64,000 nt of DNA from Myxococcus sp. CA023 (GTDB lineage Bacteria; Myxococcota; Myxococcia; Myxococcales; Myxococcaceae), in NCBI RefSeq assembly GCF_010998615.1, contig NZ_JAAEAH010000024.1, positions 1 through 64,000 of the forward strand, in the 5' to 3' direction. A program made the position numbers and the translations under genes. The notes under the pieces were generated by a model. It saw nothing but the letters and a program-made list of their open reading frames with translations, ran no database searches and was not told the origin of the DNA. Shown piece by piece: positions 60,989 through 64,000 of the stretch. Numbering within the stretch: position 1 is the first letter of the stretch; every line of letters starts with the position of its first letter.

Positions 60989-62173
60989 ATGGCGCGTTCC
61001 ACGGTGGAGCCGGGACACGGTGACGAGCTGCCCGCCAGTACGGGCACGCGGCCCTTCTGGGAGGCGGTGGCGCAGGGGACGGTGGACATGGCCGTCCGCA
61101 TCTATGAGGCCCTGGCGGCGTCGCAGCGGGACGTCGTGCTGGAGGAGTCCTCGCGTGCGTCCGCGTTCGCTCGCGCCACACTGGTGTCGGTGCTGCGGCG
61201 GGCGCGTGACTTCGCTGGCGCCGCGCGGGTGCTGGAGGTGGATGGCGCCGCTGCCGACGTTGCACAGCTCCACGAGCAGGCGGGTGCGCTGCTCCTGGCC
61301 GCGGAGGCGTGGCTGCGCGCGGGTGAACCGGCCCGGGCGGCGGCGGCCTTCGAGCGCGGCGGCGCCCTGGAGCGGGCGCTGTCGCTGTACGAGTCGCTGC
61401 GGGCGCGCGAGGCCATGGCCCGTTGTCTCACCCGGCTGCGCCGTCCCATAGAGGCCGCTGCGGTGTACCGCGAGCTGGGCAACCCGCACGCGGAGCTGGA
61501 GTCCCTGCGTGCCGTGTCTCCGGACATCGCGGTGGCGCGGCGTGAGGCGGTGCTGCGGATGAGCGCGCTGCTGGACGCGCAGGGGGAGTCGTGGCGGGCG
61601 CTGGTGCTGCTGGCGGATGCGCTCCAGGAGCCGGAGCTTCGGGGTGACATCGCGCTCCAGGCGGAGCACACGCGGCTGCTGCGTCACCTGAACCTGAATG
61701 GCGGTCCGTCGGTGGAGCCCGCCCGCGCGCCGCCACTGCCGCCGCCGCCGGACGGCTACGAATACCTCAAGGCCATTCCCCTCTTCGGCGAGTTGTCCCT
61801 GGTGGACATGAAGGACCTCTACCAGCTGGCGCGGCCGGTGCAGTTCGCGCAGGGGGCCACGGTGCTGGAGAAGGGCGCGCCCGGCTCGGGGCTGCTGGTG
61901 CTGTTGGAGGGGACGGTGGACGTGCTCGTCGGTCCGGCGCCCGGCGCCCGGTTGCTCAACACGCTGGGGCCTGGAGCCTTCATCGGCGAAGTCTCCCTCA
62001 TCCTGGACGGAGACACGTCCGCGCAGGTGTGCGCGCGCACGGACGTGCGGGCCCTGCGGGTGACGCGCGTGGACTTCCAGCACTACCTGGACACGCACGA
62101 GGCGGCCGCGCTGCGCATCCTCCGCCTCTTCACGGAAAAGCTCGCGGAGCGCGTGCGCGCGCTCAGCGCATAG
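60989..62173 (+). CDS. TPR protein with C-terminal cNMP-binding domain
   Basis: A 394-residue protein; start at 60989 follows GGGGGAG. Residues about 25-245 are helical repeats of TPR type (AAEAWLRAGEPARAAAAFER, AVYRELGNPHAELESLRA). The C-terminal 130 residues are a CAP-type cyclic-nucleotide-binding domain (LVDMKDLYQLARPVQFAQGA, then LEKGAPGSGLLVLLEGTVDV and GAFIGEVSLILDGD). No HTH follows, so it is not a classical Crp regulator. It is 14 bp upstream of a similar gene, and both may form one signalling unit. Confidence 0.85.
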   Translation: MARSTVEPGHGDELPASTGTRPFWEAVAQGTVDMAVRIYEALAASQRDVVLEESSRASAFARATLVSVLRRARDFAGAARVLEVDGAAADVAQLHEQAGALLLAAEAWLRAGEPARAAAAFERGGALERALSLYESLRAREAMARCLTRLRRPIEAAAVYRELGNPHAELESLRAVSPDIAVARREAVLRMSALLDAQGESWRALVLLADALQEPELRGDIALQAEHTRLLRHLNLNGGPSVEPARAPPLPPPPDGYEYLKAIPLFGELSLVDMKDLYQLARPVQFAQGATVLEKGAPGSGLLVLLEGTVDVLVGPAPGARLLNTLGPGAFIGEVSLILDGDTSAQVCARTDVRALRVTRVDFQHYLDTHEAAALRILRLFTEKLAERVRALSA

Positions 62174-62187
62174 CAGGGGAGACGGCC

Positions 62188-63405
62188 ATGGCGCACGTGC
62201 ACGGCGCGGACAGGCAGCGGGCCGTCCAGCTCGCCAGCGAGGGCAGGTTGGAGGAGGCCCTGGCGGAATACCAGGGCGTGGTGAAGGACGCGCCGGACGA
62301 CGCGGAGGTGCGTCAGAAGGTGGCGGAGCTGCTGGAGTGGCTCGGCCGTTCCGCGGACGCTGTCGCCGCGTACCAGGAGGCCGCGCTGGCTTGGACGAAG
62401 GCGGGCCAGCCCCTGCGCGCGGTGGCCGCGTGCGTGGCCTTGCCTCGGCTGGGCGCGCCCCAGGCCGCGCTCGTGCGCACCGCGCGCGTGCTGGCGGAGC
62501 GCTTCGCCCTGCCGCCGGGCGCGGCGGTGCCCGTGGAGGCCACCCGGGCGCATGTCGCGGAGGAGGGCGCCACCGGGCTGCCCATCCTCTCGCAGGTGAG
62601 CCGGGAGACCTTCGTCGCGCTGCTCGAGGTGCTCCAGGTGCGCGCCTTCTTTCCGGGGCAGACGGTGGTGGAGGAGGGGACGCCGGGCGCCTCCATGTTC
62701 GCCCTGGTGGAGGGCCGCGCGGACGTGGTGCGCGCGCTGGAGGACGGCCAACGGCGGAGCGTGGGCACCGTGACGCCCGGGGACTTCTTCGGGGAGCTGG
62801 CGCTCATCTCCGAGGGGCCCAGGCTCGCCACCGTGGTGGCCACCGAGCGCGCGGTGCTGCTGGAGCTCACGCGCCAGCACATGGAGGCGGTGGCGGCGCG
62901 GCACCCGGATGTGACGGCGGTGGTGGACGCCTTCTACCGGCGGCGGATGGTGGAGAACCTGCTGCGCAGCAACCCGCTCTTCAATCAGTTGTCGCCCGCG
63001 CAGAAGGCCGCGGTGTCGCGCGACTTCGAGCTGCGCTCCTTCGCCGCGGGCGAGGCGCTGATGACGCAGGGCCAGACGGGAGACGCCTTCTACGTGCTGC
63101 TGCGTGGGCGCTGCACGCCGTGGCTGGAGCAGCCTCATGGACGGCGCGTGGCGCTGTCCGCGCTGCGCGAGGGCGACGTCTTCGGTGAAATCTCCCTGCT
63201 GCTGGACAAGCCGGTGTCCGCCACGGTGCGCGCGGACGTGGCGGGCGTGGTCCTGCGGCTGGAGCGCGACGCCTTCCAGAAGCACCTGCTCAGTCAGCCA
63301 GGCCTCAAGGGCCAGTTGATGCGCATGGGCACGGAGCGGCTCCAGCGCACGGCGCAGGCGCTGGCCTCCGGGCGGGTGTTGCACGACGGAGACCTGCGCG
63401 TATGA
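62188..63405 (+). CDS. TPR protein with two cNMP-binding domains
   Basis: A 405-residue paralogue-like partner of the preceding gene. TPR-type helices (about 1-120; QLASEGRLEEALAEYQGVVK) lead to two CAP-type cNMP domains: about 140-260 (FFPGQTVVEEGTPGASMFAL, FFGELALISEGPRL) and about 275-395 (SFAAGEALMTQGQTGDAFYV, VFGEISLLLDKPV). No DNA-binding domain is seen. The FGE phosphate-binding core is present in each domain. Two ligand domains allow a cooperative or bivalent response. It is probably cotranscribed with the gene upstream. Confidence 0.87.
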   Translation: MAHVHGADRQRAVQLASEGRLEEALAEYQGVVKDAPDDAEVRQKVAELLEWLGRSADAVAAYQEAALAWTKAGQPLRAVAACVALPRLGAPQAALVRTARVLAERFALPPGAAVPVEATRAHVAEEGATGLPILSQVSRETFVALLEVLQVRAFFPGQTVVEEGTPGASMFALVEGRADVVRALEDGQRRSVGTVTPGDFFGELALISEGPRLATVVATERAVLLELTRQHMEAVAARHPDVTAVVDAFYRRRMVENLLRSNPLFNQLSPAQKAAVSRDFELRSFAAGEALMTQGQTGDAFYVLLRGRCTPWLEQPHGRRVALSALREGDVFGEISLLLDKPVSATVRADVAGVVLRLERDAFQKHLLSQPGLKGQLMRMGTERLQRTAQALASGRVLHDGDLRV

Positions 63406-63432
63406 CGCGAAGGGCTGGCGCTGGAAACACAA

Positions 63433-63462
63433 CGCCCGGGCCTCCGTGAGGAGACCCGGGCG
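63433..63462. terminator. Bidirectional hairpin terminator
   Basis: CGCCCGGGCCTCC pairs with GGAGACCCGGGCG (12 of 13) across a 4-nt GTGA loop. It separates the convergent cNMP-domain gene and the FadL-type gene. Confidence 0.75.
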
Positions 63463-63489
63463 CGGTGAGGTCCGGACGGTGCCGGAAGA

Positions 63490-64000
63490 CTACATGGAGT
63501 AGCCGAGCGTCAGGCCGAACACCTGGGCCGTGCCGTTGTAGACGCCCGTCATGCCCGGCGCCGTGCTGTCCTTGTCGAGCAGGTTGACGAACTGGTAGGC
63601 GGCGTCGACGCGCACCGCGCCGAAGCTGTAGCCTACGCCCGCCGACACGCCGAAGCGGTTCGCGTCCGGCAGGTCCGGCGTCAGCGTCTCATCCGGGCTG
63701 GGCGCCGGGTCCCACAGCACGCCGGCGCGCACCTGCAGCGCGTCGGTGATGCCGTACTCACCGCCCAGGTGGAAGTTCCACGTCGAGCGCCAGTTCTTCG
63801 GCAGCGGGTTGTTGATGGCCGGGTTGTCCGGGAACTCGATGGCGAGCTCCGGGAAGCTGGACCAGCCCACCCAGTTGGCGTCGAACGCAAGCGTCAGGCG
63901 GTCCAGCGGCGTGACGGCGATGCCCGCCACCACCGACTGCGGCAACTTGACGTCACCCTCCACGCGGGTGTCCGGCAGACGGCCCTGGAAGGCCGGCGGC
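63490..64000 (-). CDS. FadL/OmpP1-type outer-membrane transport protein (partial)
   Basis: The C-terminal 170 residues of an outer-membrane beta-barrel of the FadL/OmpP1/TodX family. They include PQSVVAGIAVTPLDRLTLAF, KNWRSTWNFHLGGEYGITDA, LQVRAGVLWDPAPSPDETLT and the final strand QVFGLTLGYSM. The alternation of hydrophobic and polar residues fits barrel strands. The family imports long-chain fatty acids or other hydrophobic molecules. The gene continues beyond the right edge, so its start and plug domain are not visible. The last residue is Met rather than the usual aromatic. Confidence 0.88.
   Translation of the reverse strand, partial: PPAFQGRLPDTRVEGDVKLPQSVVAGIAVTPLDRLTLAFDANWVGWSSFPELAIEFPDNPAINNPLPKNWRSTWNFHLGGEYGITDALQVRAGVLWDPAPSPDETLTPDLPDANRFGVSAGVGYSFGAVRVDAAYQFVNLLDKDSTAPGMTGVYNGTAQVFGLTLGYSM

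Overview
The window is GC-rich DNA (about 70% by eye) from a myxobacterium, most likely the genus Myxococcus. The best marker is a 267-residue lectin at 42680-43483 made of four repeats of about 67 residues. From memory it is almost identical to the Myxococcus xanthus developmental haemagglutinin MBHA. Other myxobacterial signs are a MYXO-CTERM surface-sorting tail (58321-59655), a Myxococcales-type sigma factor next to a Ser/Thr kinase (22944-26911), many lipoproteins, and DUF1552/DUF1592 proteins. Bases 1-23 are not genomic: they match an Illumina Nextera transposase adapter, so the window begins at an untrimmed contig end. No rRNA, tRNA, IS element, prophage or CRISPR array was seen. The last gene (FadL-type porin) runs off the right end.

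Layout. 1-6.3 kb: CAP-domain lipoprotein, a DUF1552/DUF1592 pair and an M3 oligopeptidase, all on the minus strand. 6.3-11.1 kb: orphan CheR, secreted Cys-rich and proline-rich proteins, and two small very basic proteins around a zinc-ribbon membrane protein. 11.6-13.9 kb: a lipoprotein and a collagen-like BclA-type protein behind a sigma54-type promoter. 14.0-16.4 kb: a complete formaldehyde detoxification operon (FrmR, class III alcohol dehydrogenase, S-formylglutathione hydrolase) with a visible FrmR-type operator. 17.1-22.8 kb: HAD nucleotidase, glutathione peroxidase, a START-like protein, a DksA-type zinc-finger protein and methionine aminopeptidase. 22.9-27.6 kb: sigma factor overlapping a kinase that carries an anti-sigma-like zinc motif. 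27.7-44.5 kb: housekeeping and regulatory genes, with palindromic operators upstream of a MocR regulator and an HxlR regulator, a probable HNH toxin/DUF4265 immunity pair, a YebC paralogue, MBHA and MsrA. 44.6-55.7 kb: RsbRD-GAF-PAS histidine kinase, ornithine-cyclodeaminase/UMF1 pair, NmrA-like protein, an SprT-like protein with a degenerate active site, and an endonuclease V homologue. 55.7-59.7 kb: a compact four-gene operon for an exported redox or surface module. 59.8-64 kb: aldo/keto reductase, two TPR/cNMP-binding proteins and the partial porin.

Most functional links are local. The frm operon is a textbook sensor-plus-pathway unit. The two sigma54-type promoters (collagen-like operon and mbhA) suggest development- or surface-related regulation. 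The best candidates for an undescribed system are the four-gene exported operon at 55739-59655, the sigma/ZAS-kinase pair at 22944-26911, and the sigma54-driven collagen-like operon at 11647-13907.
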